A stretch of DNA of 64,000 bases from Rotaria macrura (GCA_900239685.1 OENT01000180.1:106634-170633), one strand, 5' to 3'; positions 13,181 through 25,800 are shown, counted from the stretch's first letter. The notes: generated by a model not told the origin, from the sequence alone. Translations and numbers: made by a program.

Positions 13181-13656
13181 CAGAGCTCCGCGGGACGACA
13201 AAAAATTTGTCCCGTCCCGTCCCGCATCCCGTACCACCTTATCCGGCCCGTCCCATCCCGCTTTATTCGCTTTTTAGGGTCCCGTCCCGTGTCCCGCGCT
13301 ACCTGTCCCGTCCCGCATTTATTAAGATGTCGAGTACTGTTAGAAATATAAGAATAAGTGCTAAAACATTTTCGACATGAAGCAAAGCCTTCAATTCGTT
13401 TAGAATGACCATGATGATTAACGACCGCAGGAAAACCAAACGTATTCCAGCAACCAGACGTTCGTTTACCCGTATTTTCTAAAACCACATATTCATTGGG
13501 CTTTGTTTTAAGCATAATTCGCAGTTGAGAACATGTAAATTTATCTGAATTACGATTTGAAAACGATGGGTTGATCAATAAGACATTGGAATCACAGGAA
13601 GTAATATTTTGTACACGTGAAATGGCAATTGGTGACAAAATTTCAGGAGAAGACAT
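13181..13656 (-). pseudogene. N-terminal fragment of hAT transposase (BED finger)
   Basis: The frame opens at ATG 13656 and runs 162 codons, ending at 13168, so the last few codons lie in the target duplication and flank. Residues 66-114 look like a BED zinc finger: W70, F73-G74, then C94-x2-C97-x12-H110-x3-C114, preceded by a TSGCW segment. BED fingers sit at the N terminus of many hAT transposases and bind the element's ends. The DDE/RNase H and dimerisation regions are absent, so it cannot be an active transposase. The last 45 or so residues are translated terminal-repeat sequence. It could still make a DNA-binding peptide; expression is unknown. Confidence 0.65.
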
Positions 13657-13968
13657 TATTTATTTATTCGTTAAAACAACAACTGCTAATGTCTAAAAAA
13701 AACAAAGATATTATTTCTAAATAATAAAAAAAAGATCGGAATGCCGTAAACAATAATTACAATACAATCACTGTATCGATTCAAACAAGTGATATATTAT
13801 CATTGTGTGAAGACAAGCAATCGAATGACCTCTAACGTCGAATGCGTAACTCAATACATAGATTCGCAAAACTGCAATGAATGCACAATACTTAATGCCA
13901 ATTGTGCTTGTATGAACTTGGCGGGACAGAGAGTTAATTGATCTGGTCCCGCGTCCCGCGGAGCTCTG
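13181..13968 (-). mobile_element. hAT element with BED zinc-finger remnant, TSD TTATGAAC
   Basis: Perfect terminal repeats of at least 15 bp (CAGAGCTCCGCGGGA and complement) are flanked by the exact 8-bp direct repeat TTATGAAC (13173-13180 and 13969-13976). The subterminal regions consist of GTCCC/GGGAC words. Unlike the other hAT-like elements here, it retains coding sequence: the 5' portion of a hAT transposase on the minus strand (13656 downward). The rest of the transposase is missing, so this looks like an internally deleted derivative of an autonomous element. Confidence 0.9.
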
Positions 13969-13976
13969 TTATGAAC

Positions 13977-16759
13977 TGCATTATCTATCTAAAACGAATT
14001 GATACAATCCTTTGTTCAAACGATGTTAATTGATAAGATAGAATGCAAAAATAACTCTTCAGTTCTGCATATTTTCAATCTGAAGACTGTGATATTCGAG
14101 AGGTTAAAAGTGTCTATAGTTAAACTATTCACATCTAGAAACGCCGAAGATCGAATTTCGGCATTTAACACCGAACGATCAAGATATGAGCACCGATGGG
14201 CGTTGATGAGTTTGAAAGTGAATCTCAGTCTACTGTAATGATATGCTTACACTCAGAAGTGAGATTGGTTCAATTTGAACATTGATACATTTCGATGTGT
14301 GTGCGTGAGTCTTATTACCTTTACTCGCAATGCATAATGCCATCTTTTCTGTAAGAATGACCGAGACGGGGGGGAGGGGGGTACCATAGTAAAGGAGCCT
14401 CCTCATGTCTGGGCTGTTGGCGTAAGTGGTAGTCCCATACTCACTAAAATCTCACAACTAACACAAACGCAGATCTAGAGTCTCCCCATTGATAAAACTT
14501 ACTATTAAATACCCAGCTGTTTTCAGGCCCGTCCATTCTCATCGAATAGGTTCAACACAACGACTGTAGTCAATCGTGACACGGTTTCAAACTAATTGAT
14601 GATAGAGTGTGCGATCAGAACCACACTCTTGCCAATGAACCATCATCATCCATCGTTACACATTAGAGAGACTCGAATGAAATAAATAATAATAGTATCT
14701 CTATGATCTTCATTTTGTGGATATTCGAATTCAGAAATTATAAGTATAAAGTACGCACAGAAATGGGTATATATACATATCGCTTGGGAACTGCATTAGA
14801 ATTTCTGCTTGTTTTTCATAATTATTCTTAAGAATCTTGATGTCACTAAAAATGTCTACAATTTATTTTAATGCCTTTCCAATATTCACAAGCACGCTGC
14901 CCATGTAATGAAAATCTTCAGTTCACCATGCTTTTACCAATCCGGTTACCGGCCTTAATTTCTGCGTTTCATCAGTGATCTCGTGCTATAAATCCTGTAT
15001 CACTGATATGCTACTTGGCATCTAAATGGTGCCGTTCAAATTTTGCGTGAGTAAATTTTTTACGTGCATTTAACAGTGATTCTCCTGTTACTCACTTTTA
15101 TTTAAACAAAACTTAAAAATTCAGTGCCTAATTAAATGCCAAAAATAAATACACACAGTAAACAGGAAAAATGAATCCTAAACATAAATTTAAAAGTATT
15201 AATCGAGAAAACAAGTGTTGAAACCCTAGATAGGAAAAAATATATTCATTCTGAAATGAACCTCGGTTTCGTCAAATAGACGTTTTTCTCTACGAAGCAA
15301 GCTAAACGAAATAAATGATGTTACAGACACGCACATTTACGAGTCTCCAGTGTTTTTTCCTGCCGTCATTCAGTCTATGCAGTTCATGCTGGGAAAATTG
15401 ATGCTGAATCAGTCAACCGCTTAAGTTTGCAGTGAGTCACAACTGTATCAACTAAAACACGTGGTTTAGGACATGAAATATAAATCGTGCTTGTTGACTA
15501 ATTGTATTTGAATTAAACCTCTTTTCTGTTCTATATGTCTGGAACATACCTTTGCGGCATACATAAGTATTAGGAAGAGAAGCTTCTCTTATTATAGTTC
15601 ACTGTTAAACATATTTTAAACAGTGAATATCGCTTACTCGACGAACTAAATGCTGCATTTCTTTTTTTCTTTAGATTTGCCATGTTTATATTTTCTTGGA
15701 ACTGTTCAAGTTTCTTTGGAATTCTACAGACACTTTAAAATGCGTTTTATCTGAGAGCGAGAGAGTGTGTCGATAATAGAAGCCTTCTATTAGTTTAATG
15801 ATGTTATTGTCGATCGATCATCAATTGCCTATACAATCGAATTTCATGACTGATAGTAGCCTTTTCTTATGTTGATCTCTACTCATCCTTTTCTTTCTCT
15901 CTCTGTCTCTGCACATTTCTCTCATGTTTTCTTCTTTTCTCTAGTATTTAAACGTTTGGGCTGCATGAAATACACAGAATTGGTGTGATTAAATACTAGA
16001 GTGAACATCTTACTACTATCGGATAGAGTTAATGGTGCTTCTCTAATTTCTTGAAAGATGATCATAACATAAACGCTGCTACAGTAACCAAAGAGGCCCT
16101 CTCGCAGTATCTTTGTTACATCAACTAAAGGCAAAAATTAACTGAAAGAGCGCATGACGAGGAACAAGATACACTTTCACATAATTGGATGATTGAAGAA
16201 AAATGTGCTTAAAATAAAATAAATTCTTTTTTGAGTAATTTCATATTTACTCGCACGTGTGTAGCTAATGTCTTCAAATACGTTAATTTGACTTATAACG
16301 TTGAATCGAAGGTAATTTGTTTCGGTGAACCTCAATAGTTCGTCGATCTTTCGAGATTTTGGGCTGACATTTTTTGTCAGAGAAAAGATGATTAAAAGAA
16401 ATTCTTTGTGAAAAATTGCATCGCGAGTGGTGGCGATCAGAGAATCTGAATGTGTTATTGATTTTTGAAAATTTTCAGCCATGATATGCGACGTGGGCGG
16501 TGTAAGAAATAACAGATATACGTTCGCCGACTGATATAGCGACACCCACACCCAACTCTCAATTGAGCAGCTTCGAGTATTAGCAGAAAAATTCGTAAAC
16601 TCGATGGATTTAGGTCGATGCAGAGTCATTAGAACCTGCAAGACTTCATTGATCAATATTTAATATTTATTTTATTTGTATTATTATAAAATACAGTTGA
16701 TGAAGTACAAAATCGACATTGAATCTAAAAGAAACTGAAATATTTCATGTTGATATGAT
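13977..16759. other. intergenic, no supported gene
   Basis: No frame with recognisable domains. A G-rich run (14368-14381, two tracts of seven and six G separated by one A) stands out in AT-rich DNA. The word CACCCACACCCA at about 16542 also occurs near 41570. Confidence 0.4.
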
Positions 16760-17446
16760 TTACGTAAGCTGATCAAAATATTGATTCGATCGTTGAATAG
16801 TTAAAGATTTTCCATCATAAATAGCAGATAGATGAAGACTGACGTTTGCATTAAACTGTTTTTCGAATAGTTTGACTTTGGTTTGATTAATTCCGTGACA
16901 CATTAATTGAAATTTTTCAATAATATGATTTTCATTAAATATTGAATGAATTATACTGTGTAATAACTCTCCATTGTTTTCTAATAAACGATCGAAGTTA
17001 TTGAAATATAATTTTAGTGTTCTTAGGCAGTTATATTTGTGTATGAAATCAAAATGAAGATCCCGACAATCCGTTAGTACGAGAATTTCAATTTGCTTAG
17101 GCATTTGTGAATAATCGGGCAGAGATATTTGAGGAATATGAATGTAACGAAGATTATGCATTGATGATAAATTGAGAAAATTAATATTCCAGGAATTTTT
17201 ATCGTTGGTATCATCAATAATTAATTTATTTAAATGACGAAAACTGATTCCATTCGACGAATTCGAAGAGGACGAGTCAATTATCAAATGTTTTAATTTT
17301 AATTGATTTATGAACTTAAAATTATCGAGAACGTTTTTAAAACAATCAAAATCACTTGGTATACTTTCACCATCATAATGAAGATGACGAACATTTGAGT
17401 AAATATCTCTAAAAACAGCTGCGATCATATTGTTTTCAGAGAACAT
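16760..17446 (-). CDS. F-box/LRR-like family protein, apparently lacking its F-box
   Basis: A 228-residue frame, ATG 17446 to stop 16760, has repeated leucine/isoleucine-rich segments (LKLKHLII, LNKLII, LRYIHIPQISLPDY, IEILVLTDC, LRTLKLYF) like the C-terminal half of the bdelloid F-box-family proteins. There is no F-box at its start, and nothing like one was found for 600 bp upstream. A plausible acceptor (TGTTTTTAG ending at 17412) lies inside the first codons, so the true protein may begin in an upstream exon that is lost or unrecognised. Complete relatives in this window are about 385 residues. Most likely a 5'-truncated paralogue or the last exon of an unresolved gene. Confidence 0.5.
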   Translation of the reverse strand: MFSENNMIAAVFRDIYSNVRHLHYDGESIPSDFDCFKNVLDNFKFINQLKLKHLIIDSSSSNSSNGISFRHLNKLIIDDTNDKNSWNINFLNLSSMHNLRYIHIPQISLPDYSQMPKQIEILVLTDCRDLHFDFIHKYNCLRTLKLYFNNFDRLLENNGELLHSIIHSIFNENHIIEKFQLMCHGINQTKVKLFEKQFNANVSLHLSAIYDGKSLTIQRSNQYFDQLT

Positions 17447-20142
17447 TTATTTTCGGTTCCTAAAATTTTATTAGTACTCAAGGGAATTTTTCTCCTCTTT
17501 GGAAACAATATTTTGTGTAAAAATAGAATCGAAATTAAGTTTTTGTCATATGAAGTTGTGCCGAAGTCTTGTTTTGCTGAACCTGCATCGTTTTTCACAT
17601 GTCGTCTATGAAAAGTGACTGAAATATTCTCGACAACTATCAAAGCAGATTTTGTATCAGCATGCATAAAAAACTTTGCACGACCATCAGAATTAAACGA
17701 ATCAAAATAGATCGGGAGTTTGACAATAAGGCCTATCTAAACCAGAATTATAATTTTTCAAGATCCGAATTTCAGATTGCAAATCTTAAAGCCCGGAAAC
17801 TGTCAGAATTTAGAAAAAACATTTTCCAATGCATTTATGGATACGTGAAATCTGAAATGGATTTAGAGGCTGAAAATATTCCAGGAAAAAGTCTCGTTAC
17901 GAGAAGATATGACTACAAAATGCAGAAAATCTACCAATCATGATCCAAAATGAGTAAAAACTCCAGTTTGAAATTCGTCGAAGAAAGGATAAACCTTCAT
18001 CGTGTGAAAACAATCTTTGGCCCCCGAATTCTACTCCACCTTGTCTAACGAAATAAAGGAGTTTAAATAATTAAATGACTTCACAATGTGACAATAATGT
18101 CTCCCATTAAATAATATTTGCTGATCTGTTAAAACAAAATATTTTATGCTTTCGTTGCCGAAAACTATTCAATTCAATCTAAATGGGTATCATTTACGAT
18201 CGATTATTCGACCGTGAACTTTGAGAAACTAGTAACTTTACGATAGTAAATATAGTGAATTTATTCGTAATGTAACTTGAAATAGTATGGTATCATAGTG
18301 TTTATCGCTTAGAATTTTTTCGTTACTACAAAGTAATTTCATTTCGACACGAACATTCCCCCTAGGTCTCTTATAATGATAGTGCGGCGATCTATTTACA
18401 AATTGGGTTATCACGGTATTTCGATCTACACTCAATGGTAGTTTTTATTGCAATAACAATAATTTATTCTAAAATAAAGTTGATTTACTTTTCTACATGG
18501 AATAAAAACAAGAAACACCATCTGATCGAAATTTAGTTGAAGAAAAAAATTTTCTCACGTAACGAATTCGATATAACTGCAGCGTCTTCTTTTGAATGCT
18601 CATGATTCTCAATGAACAGGAAATCATCGTCATTTGATAGAAAACGTGCGAGAAAAGATGTGCGGATAAATTTCCAGATCCTTTAGAATGTGTAGAAAAG
18701 AACTTTCCTATGAGTTTCAAGTCCTTATGAAGAAGAACGGAACCAGTTCTACTTGCCGACCGATTTTAACAATTTTTCATGCTAATTGATAGGATTACCT
18801 CTGTTGCTTACTTCTTCATCCATCTGCGTAGTATGTTGAATTATCAACTGTTCAATAAAGAATGATAGTTTAAATGAAAATAATGCCGTTTGAATTTTAA
18901 TTACTCTCGTTCGCAGTTCATTTAGTTGCATTAAGCTACTTGATATCTTCTGAAAATTACACAGTTTGTTACAGAGGACTAAGTTATTTCTCATATTGTC
19001 TTTGAATAACGTTGCTAATCATAAGCTCTCGTTGAAGTAGTTTGTGCCTAGCGGCGGAGCCAGGGATGGGCTAGGCGAAGCCGAGCTCCCTCTAAAAACG
19101 TTTGAATTTCAACTAGGAAATTTTCAAACTGCTGTAAATACCTATGTGAACTCATCTTCATGAGTCTAGAAAGGGTGTCAGCTCCCTCTAGGATATTTTT
19201 CTGGCTACGCTAATACCTACATCGAGTCGAATAGAAAACGAAAAATGTATTCAGATTACTTTTCTTCGTAAAACAAACAGAGAATAGTGGAGATTTTTCT
19301 AAAATACTAATCTACTGTTTTTATTCGTATATTATTAATGTATAAGTCGCACAAGAAGTTGCTTAGTAGGTATGTGTGATGACATACATCTAAAACCTGA
19401 GATTCTACTCAACTTCGTAACAAACAAGTTTATTTAATACATGAAATGCTACTGAAAAAAATTATACTCCTCAAAATACGGACTAGAATCTTTTTAAAAG
19501 GTTTTTTCCTTTGCACATTCAAAATGTTTGATAAACTGCATTGATTTCGAACACTCGACTTATCAGAAGTAGATTTATAGATGATAGAAAAGTCTGTAAT
19601 AAAGAGGAAGTTATCATCGATCTGATTTCTAACGATACGATTGCACGAGATTAGTTTTATTCTGAACAGAAATTGATTTCAATGTCGCACTTCAGTGAAT
19701 TATCGCTCAATGAAAAACAGTTGAAATACGATGTTTTCAAAATATTTATGTATAGATATATTTCCTGCTATCGATTCATAGTGATCTATGAATGAAACCC
19801 TCTTCAAGACTGCCGGTCATTCTCCAAGAAATAGAAAAATTCTTACTTAATAACATAGTTCAGAGATATGACATCACTTCAATAGCAAGTCGTTATACCA
19901 AAGATTTTCTAATAGCATTCGTTTGATGTATAAAATTTGGTTTACTTATGTCTACATCATGCCCAAAAGGAAAAAAATGAATGCCCTAACTGAAACTGTT
20001 ACACTATGAATACTCTTAAAGATCTATGACTCATCAAAGTTGAGATGACAGAAGGAACAAATAAAATCGGTGTCAAAAAAAAAACACTTTCCCTTTTTCT
20101 GACCGAAACGGAAAGGAATGTAGGTGTATGATTTAAGCGAAC
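17447..20142. other. intergenic with a degenerate repeat at 19048-19213
   Basis: At 19048 the sequence TAGCGGCGGAGCCAGGGA and, at 19197-19213, its approximate inverse GGCTACGCTA bracket about 165 bp containing two CTCCCTCTA words. These ends resemble hAT-type termini but no target duplication is present. Short minus-strand frames at 18493-18994 have coding-like composition but could not be joined into a gene. Confidence 0.4.
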
Positions 20143-21294
20143 TTAATTATTGTCAAACCTTTTCGAATAATGTTGAGCAGTCGACGTTGTTTTATTGATA
20201 TCAATAGTTGTGTCCATAAATGCATATGGATAAGGTATTGTATGTATAAATAATTTTTCATAATTTTTCCTTTTAAAAAAATTCAACGAATGATTTTCAT
20301 TTGGAATCGAACAAGTCGAATAGAAATTAATAAACCATTTTCGTTCTTTTAACCAAAAGTCAGTTGAAAACGAATTTAATAAATAATTTTCTCTTCTTTG
20401 TTGATCATCATTTTCACTTATTTTAAAACGATACCGAATAGAAAAAGAGAAATGTTTTAAGTGAACTAATTTTTTTAGAAAGTTCTGCCACTGAGTGCCA
20501 TCAATATAATCTTGGTCGCGTGTTAAAGTTTCGATCGACAAACATTGAAGTAAAGAAAATGATTCAACTGTTAATTTTTCTAATTGTTGAAATTTAATTG
20601 AATCTTCGAAAGTAGTTTTTAAGTGAAAATATCGAAGTTTATTTAGTTTCAACGGTGACGAATGCGACGGTAACGATTTGAACGGCCCATTGTAAAGTAT
20701 GTGGATATTTAACTTCTCAACAGAAGATGATAAATATGAAAGTAATTCGAATAGATCGACGTTATTTTTTAAAGTGATCGTTAGATTTTCGATTTGAATG
20801 GAATTAGTTAATTGAAGATTTGAAAAGGTAAAACCGTGAAAAGAAATCAATTGTAAACTTTTTAACTTTGTATACTGGTCGGATGAGAAGAATTTTTTTA
20901 TTAACTCCACTTGAATATCGGCTGGAACTAAATCGATTTTAACTTCTTTTACATTGAACAGATAATATTCGGTGTATGAATTTAAAAAGTGGATCGATTC
21001 AAGATTATTTAACAGTTCGAATTTTATCGGGTAGCGTTCAAAATTATCATTGAATTTTAAGCATCGAATATTATAACTTATACCTGGCAATATTTCGTTG
21101 ACGAACCGATTTAATAATTTCAATGGAACTATATTTAAATCAACGGTTCGTGTAAATTCATCTATTGCTTTCGATAAACGACTGTTTAAGCAACTAAAAC
21201 CATTTAGAATTTCAATTATATTTAAATATCGACAAATTAAAAGCAATAATTCATCAGGTAAATCTTCTAAGTTACTTATTTTCTTGCAATCCAT
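20143..21294 (-). CDS. F-box-domain leucine-rich-like protein
   Basis: A single-exon frame of 383 residues from ATG 21294. Residues 7-47 form an F-box: NLEDLPDELLLLICRYLN, then a second helix with SCLNSRLSKAI, the consensus LPDEILL.I..YL seen in substrate-recognition subunits of SCF ubiquitin ligases. The remainder (about 80-330) is an irregular leucine/phenylalanine-rich series (LESIHFLNS, LKSLQLISF, IENLTITL, VEKLNIHI, LRYFHLKT, LEKLTVES), consistent with degenerate leucine-rich repeats that would bind a target. The expected partner is Skp1; the target is unknown. Bdelloids carry hundreds of such genes, and this one has no frame damage. It lies 569 bp downstream of the orphan three-exon gene on the same strand. 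Confidence 0.85.
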   Translation of the reverse strand: MDCKKISNLEDLPDELLLLICRYLNIIEILNGFSCLNSRLSKAIDEFTRTVDLNIVPLKLLNRFVNEILPGISYNIRCLKFNDNFERYPIKFELLNNLESIHFLNSYTEYYLFNVKEVKIDLVPADIQVELIKKFFSSDQYTKLKSLQLISFHGFTFSNLQLTNSIQIENLTITLKNNVDLFELLSYLSSSVEKLNIHILYNGPFKSLPSHSSPLKLNKLRYFHLKTTFEDSIKFQQLEKLTVESFSLLQCLSIETLTRDQDYIDGTQWQNFLKKLVHLKHFSFSIRYRFKISENDDQQRRENYLLNSFSTDFWLKERKWFINFYSTCSIPNENHSLNFFKRKNYEKLFIHTIPYPYAFMDTTIDINKTTSTAQHYSKRFDNN

Positions 21295-21863
21295 AAACAG
21301 CCGATACTTATCGGTCGAATCTAAAACGAAATATGCTTTTTCTCTCAGAAAGTTTTCCTCTCAATAGAAGAACTAGAGTCGAAGAAGATTTATTTTCAAA
21401 GCAATTCGTCGAAAGTAAATCAGTTTTTGAGACACAAATCTTTCATAAACGAAATTTCTCTAGACAAATTCTTGTTTGGCTCAATATCAAAGTGCGATTT
21501 CACATTGGTCTTATTTTTGTTGAACTCATCACCGTTCTTCTTTGTTCTTTTTTGTAATTCTTCCAGCGAGACATAAAGAATGTGTACGTCAATACAAACC
21601 TGCATCGAGAACGAACAGAAAGAATTCTTATTAAAAAGAATAAATCCATTACATATGTCTTTCATTCTCTTTCATTTGCATTCGAAGAGAAAATACATAT
21701 CACGACTCGTGTTTCTGTTTTCTTTTTTTCTTTAAAAGGAAGCAAGACGCATGATTATTATTCAGTTCTAGAGAAATCATTAAGTTCAATATTTGTATTG
21801 AGAAAAATCTCGACACAATCGAAAGAAAAAATAATCTAGAATGAGCTCCATTCATATCAAGAG

Positions 21864-22422
21864 TCAGTAACGCATTTCATATTGATCACTGTAGTTATTT
21901 ATCTTTTTACCGAGCATATCGATCAAGTCTCGTTTTTCATCAATAGATTCATAAATTGGTGAAAAACGGATTCCATTGTTGGTTTTTATGGTTTCTGTCG
22001 ATATCTAATTTAAAGAAAAATAGAAAAAAAAATTGAATTTTGTTGAAAAAGAAAAAAAGTTCTCACTGATGGCGGCTCTTGTTTATTTAAATGTGCTTTA
22101 TTTTCGAACTCATTCGAACGAGTTGTTTCTTTATTTGAATCATCAGGTTTTACACGAATTACTGTTAAACAATTGGAAGGGAAAAAACTGTTAAATTCAG
22201 TTGAAGTCTCTTGTCTATTTGATTTATTGAAAGAATTCGTTGAAAATTTGACAACTGTTGACGATGAATCAAGATCTAAAATTTATTTTTATCAGTCATT
22301 TTTCACGTTAATTTAAAAAAGAAAGTGTCACCGTGCTTAATTGACTTTGGCTTTGTTTCATATCTTCTATCGAAAATAAGACGATCAACTTGTATGACTG
22401 GTCCGTTGCTTTTTCTTAACAT
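21864..22422 (-). CDS. hypothetical protein, three exons (146 aa)
   Basis: Exons on the minus strand are 22422-22332, 22275-22067 and 22004-21864. They are joined through introns of 56 and 62 bp with GT..AG ends and pyrimidine- or T-rich 3' ends. Both joins keep frame (phases 1 and 0) and give 146 residues from MLRKSNGPVIQVD to a stop after QYEMRY. The product is hydrophilic, rich in Ser, Thr, Asn and Lys, with no signal peptide, membrane segment or recognised domain. The middle exon looks disordered; the last exon may form a helix (YESIDEKRDLIDMLGKKI). No individual exon is long, so simple frame searches miss it. Support is the internal consistency of start, two typical micro-introns and stop. 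It could be lineage-specific. It lies 145 bp from the tRNA gene. Confidence 0.6.
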
Positions 22423-22566
22423 TATTCAATAACAGACACTTTTCTGAATCAAACAAAAGAGCACTGAAAATGTATTCTAATGATTGAAACATCTGTCACG
22501 CTGCTATTCGTAGAAAGAAACTATACACAACGATTAATAAGAAATAAGCAGAACAAAAAAGGAATC

Positions 22567-22639
22567 TGCCCCGGGTGAGGATCGAACTCACGACCTTCAG
22601 ATTATGAGACTGACGCTCTACCGACTGAGCCACCGCGGC
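22567..22639 (-). tRNA. tRNA-Met (CAT anticodon), elongator type
   Basis: 73 nt on the minus strand with all arms: acceptor GCCGCGG/CCGGGGC (one G-G mismatch at 4:69), D arm GCTC...GAGC, anticodon loop CTCATAA with anticodon CAT, variable AGGTC, T arm GTGAG-TTCGATC-CTCAC, discriminator A. The anticodon arm and T arm match animal elongator tRNA-Met. No intron and no encoded CCA. Internal A and B boxes are intact, so RNA polymerase III transcription is expected. Confidence 0.96.
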
Positions 22640-25600
22640 GAATATAACATGAACAGTATGCGTATTTATTCATGACAAAACCATTAGTATTTAAAAAGAT
22701 AGATTTATGTTATTATCACCCTTGAATGATCTATCTACTGTAGTTCATTCATATAATTAACATCTGACGTGAAATTCTTCTCAAATGCATCGAATTTGCA
22801 AAACAGTCGATTGTTTAGTCTTTTTTTGTTGAATAGCGTTACGCTGAAAACATTAAAATGATGAACAAAAACATTTTTTTATGAAAAGATTTTTGAACAT
22901 CTCGTTTACCTAACTTTGTTTTCTAGAGAACTGTTCTCGTTTCAGTAACTATAAGAAAAACAAAACATTGACGGATGATACTTTGAAAGTGAAAGTAAGT
23001 TTTTCTTTTATCGAAAAGATATGGCTCGTCTTGAAAACATGTGTAAAATTTGTTCGGTCGCACAACACGACTGATCTTGATTAATAAATAAAATTTTCGA
23101 ATCGTTTGTTTTTCTTCGAATTCAATGGTCTGACATAGTACAAGTCCATAACGTACTTTGAATGTTTTCAACAGATTCTTTTTCACAACTCTCATTTCGC
23201 AGATACCGTTTTTAAATGAAATTCTATTTTTCAACCATCTATAATTGCATAGACTTTTCCTCAACTGAAGCACCAATAGTAGATCTCAAACTATTATTTC
23301 TGTTGATCTTTATCCGACTTTTCATTCAACACCTTCTTATAACTACTTCGCTTCATCGAACTCAAAATAAATTAGGAGTAAATCAATATTCAAGTTGCAG
23401 AACCGGCTCACAAAACTCTTCTCTCACTTTACTCCTTGTTTCATATTATTAGGAGAAAACTGTGTCCAGTCTGCACTCTTGAATTCGTGTAGTTTTCTTT
23501 TTGAAAACAAAACACAAGATCTCTGATATTTTTTAAAAGTTGTCAACTGTATTCAATTAATAGAATATCATATCCTTCCTAAAAGATTTTCTTTATGATG
23601 CACATTGACGATTCATTATCCAAGGAAAAATATTGCGCGTCCAATGACAAAAACAAAGGCCCAAGACGTAGTAATATATGTAACTTGGATGATTGTTCAC
23701 CGATGGAAAGAAGAATATTTTTGCTATTTAAAGGTTTCTCCAAAGTTTATTTGTCTCTTCTCTATGAAACGGGCTGAAGTCGTCTGCGCTTCAAAATTTG
23801 GGACTTTGACAGAAATCCAGATAGTACAAGCCTCACTCTGCTACTATCGCTCAGAGTGAGAGCATCATGAAAAAACATCGATGATAACAAATTGATGCTA
23901 GAATATATTTCTTTGATTAACATCGAACATGATCACGGCCGATTTCGCCGATGAAAATGCAGTCTTACTTGAGCAGTTTTCTTCAAATTCTGTTTTGTGT
24001 TATCTTCTCGTTTTCGTTCTCTCTCTCTCTTTATCAGAATTCTAAAATTAAGTTAAGGACAACAACAGAGTACACTGTTTAATTTTAGATGCTTTCATTT
24101 TTTTTCTTATTAGTCTAAGTCGAATTTGGATTCGAAATACTCATGTAAAATAAGGAAAAGGCAACGTTTCAAAAGTGCGACACACTGCAAATTTTATAAT
24201 GAGGCTTTTCAAAATTGCAGAAAATTATGTTTAAAATGTTCTTAGTCTATTTTTTCCATCACTGTTCTCTGTCGATACGAAACTAGCAGTGTAAGGAAAT
24301 TAATTTCTTCTGAATTTCACTCGACAGAGTAGAGGGCATCGGATGTGATTTTGTGTTTGTGCCTCGATCTTCATTTCAGTGAGACTCAAACCTGTATCTA
24401 ACAACGAGCCCTGTTCACACTATTTTCAGATAAGCAACAAAAACAAAATTCACTCATTACTTTCAACGTCCTCAATGCAAAATAAAGTGCTGACGCTCGC
24501 ATTGAAAGGTTAAATACGTAAATAATAAAACAAATTTATTTGATGAACGAACAAAACAAAATTTAAGAAGAATCCTGCAAACGATGCATCGCTATCATGA
24601 AAATAAGCAGTGCTTCGACATTTAATACCAATGCAACACTCATAAGAATAACTTTATTAAATAGATCATTTTAAAATCAATAAAACGTAAACTTCTGATA
24701 AAGAAGAAAAGAGCAACAACAAATAGTGGTTGATAGAAATAATATTTCAGTGTAATCTTTCTGAGAAACGCTGATTGCAATAAAATCATAGGCCACAGTG
24801 AACAATGTGCTGTCAAGAAATGTATTCTTGATCAAGAGAACTTTCAACCAAAAAAAAAACACGAAGTGGCTATGCTCCATCGCTTGGGAATAAAATGAAG
24901 TTCGAGATTAGGGGAGAGAGAGAGAGACATATAGACAAAACTGCATTTAATCTATTAAAATATAAGTTTTAAAATTAAAATAATAACAGCCGATTTGATC
25001 CTGTTGGATTTTTCGGTCGATCTGCAGCATATTTATCGAAAACATTTGCTAGTAAAACTAAAATATGGCAGACACTATTTCTAATGAAGTTAAATTATCC
25101 TTTAGAAATAATTCATAGATTGTCGAAGGATCGTTACTAGTGACGAGATTTGATATTTGATTAAGTCCATCCATCACACCATATGCGAGGAGGAGGAATA
25201 TTTCGAATTATAACATCTATGCATACTTTAGTACATATAATACAACCTTCCTATATTCGACACCCAAGTGAGATTTCAAAATTTTCCACAATACGAAAGT
25301 TTCCGACTTTTTGTTTTCATATCAATTCAACAGCGACTAAAATGTATCCCACCTTATAAATCGACTTTATTTCCCATGCAAGCGTGTTCCAGTCAACTTT
25401 TCTACTTGAGGTCGGACAATTCTCTAAGTTTTTGCGATTTAGTTTTGAAATAGATCATGGGCAAATTTCTGCTGTACACTTCTTAGCCGCAATAAGTAGA
25501 GTTTATCTTTAGCTTAAGATTCACTGAACATGAATCATTGTCGCTTCATTTCTATGCGAAGAAATTAGCTGATTTCTTTCTCCCTTCTTGATCTGTTCTC

Positions 25601-25800
25601 TGTTAATTGTTGTTCTATTGAAGTATATTTAACTTGCTAATTTATTCGATGGATTCTTTATGCTTAGCTCTGTTAAAGAAAGGATTGAGTATTTCAACTT
25701 TTCTTTTTGTGGTGATTTGGCAGGACATCAGAATCACTATTTCAGTTTTTATTACCCTTGTACAATAATATATATATATATATTCTTATTATTGTGTCAA
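22640..25800. other. intergenic, no supported gene
   Basis: Only short unsupported frames; no domain, exon chain or clear repeat recognised. Sequence is uniformly AT-rich. Confidence 0.4.

Noticed and set aside
16177-16656. 159-codon minus-strand ORF
   Set aside because: No domain, irregular composition, and it overlaps a repeat-like CACCCACACCCA patch; not enough support.
18493-18994. Possible two-exon gene on the minus strand (frames at 18782-18994 and 18493-18720)
   Set aside because: The obvious donor (AGAG|GTAATC) and acceptor (CATAAG) are in incompatible phases and the joined frame hits a stop at once; no domain supports it.
19048-19213. hAT-like short element
   Set aside because: Ends look right but the flanking 8-mers do not match and one end is degenerate, so it is mentioned only as a possible fragment.
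22923-23276. 117-codon minus-strand ORF
   Set aside because: No domain or exon partners; length is within chance for this AT content and window size.
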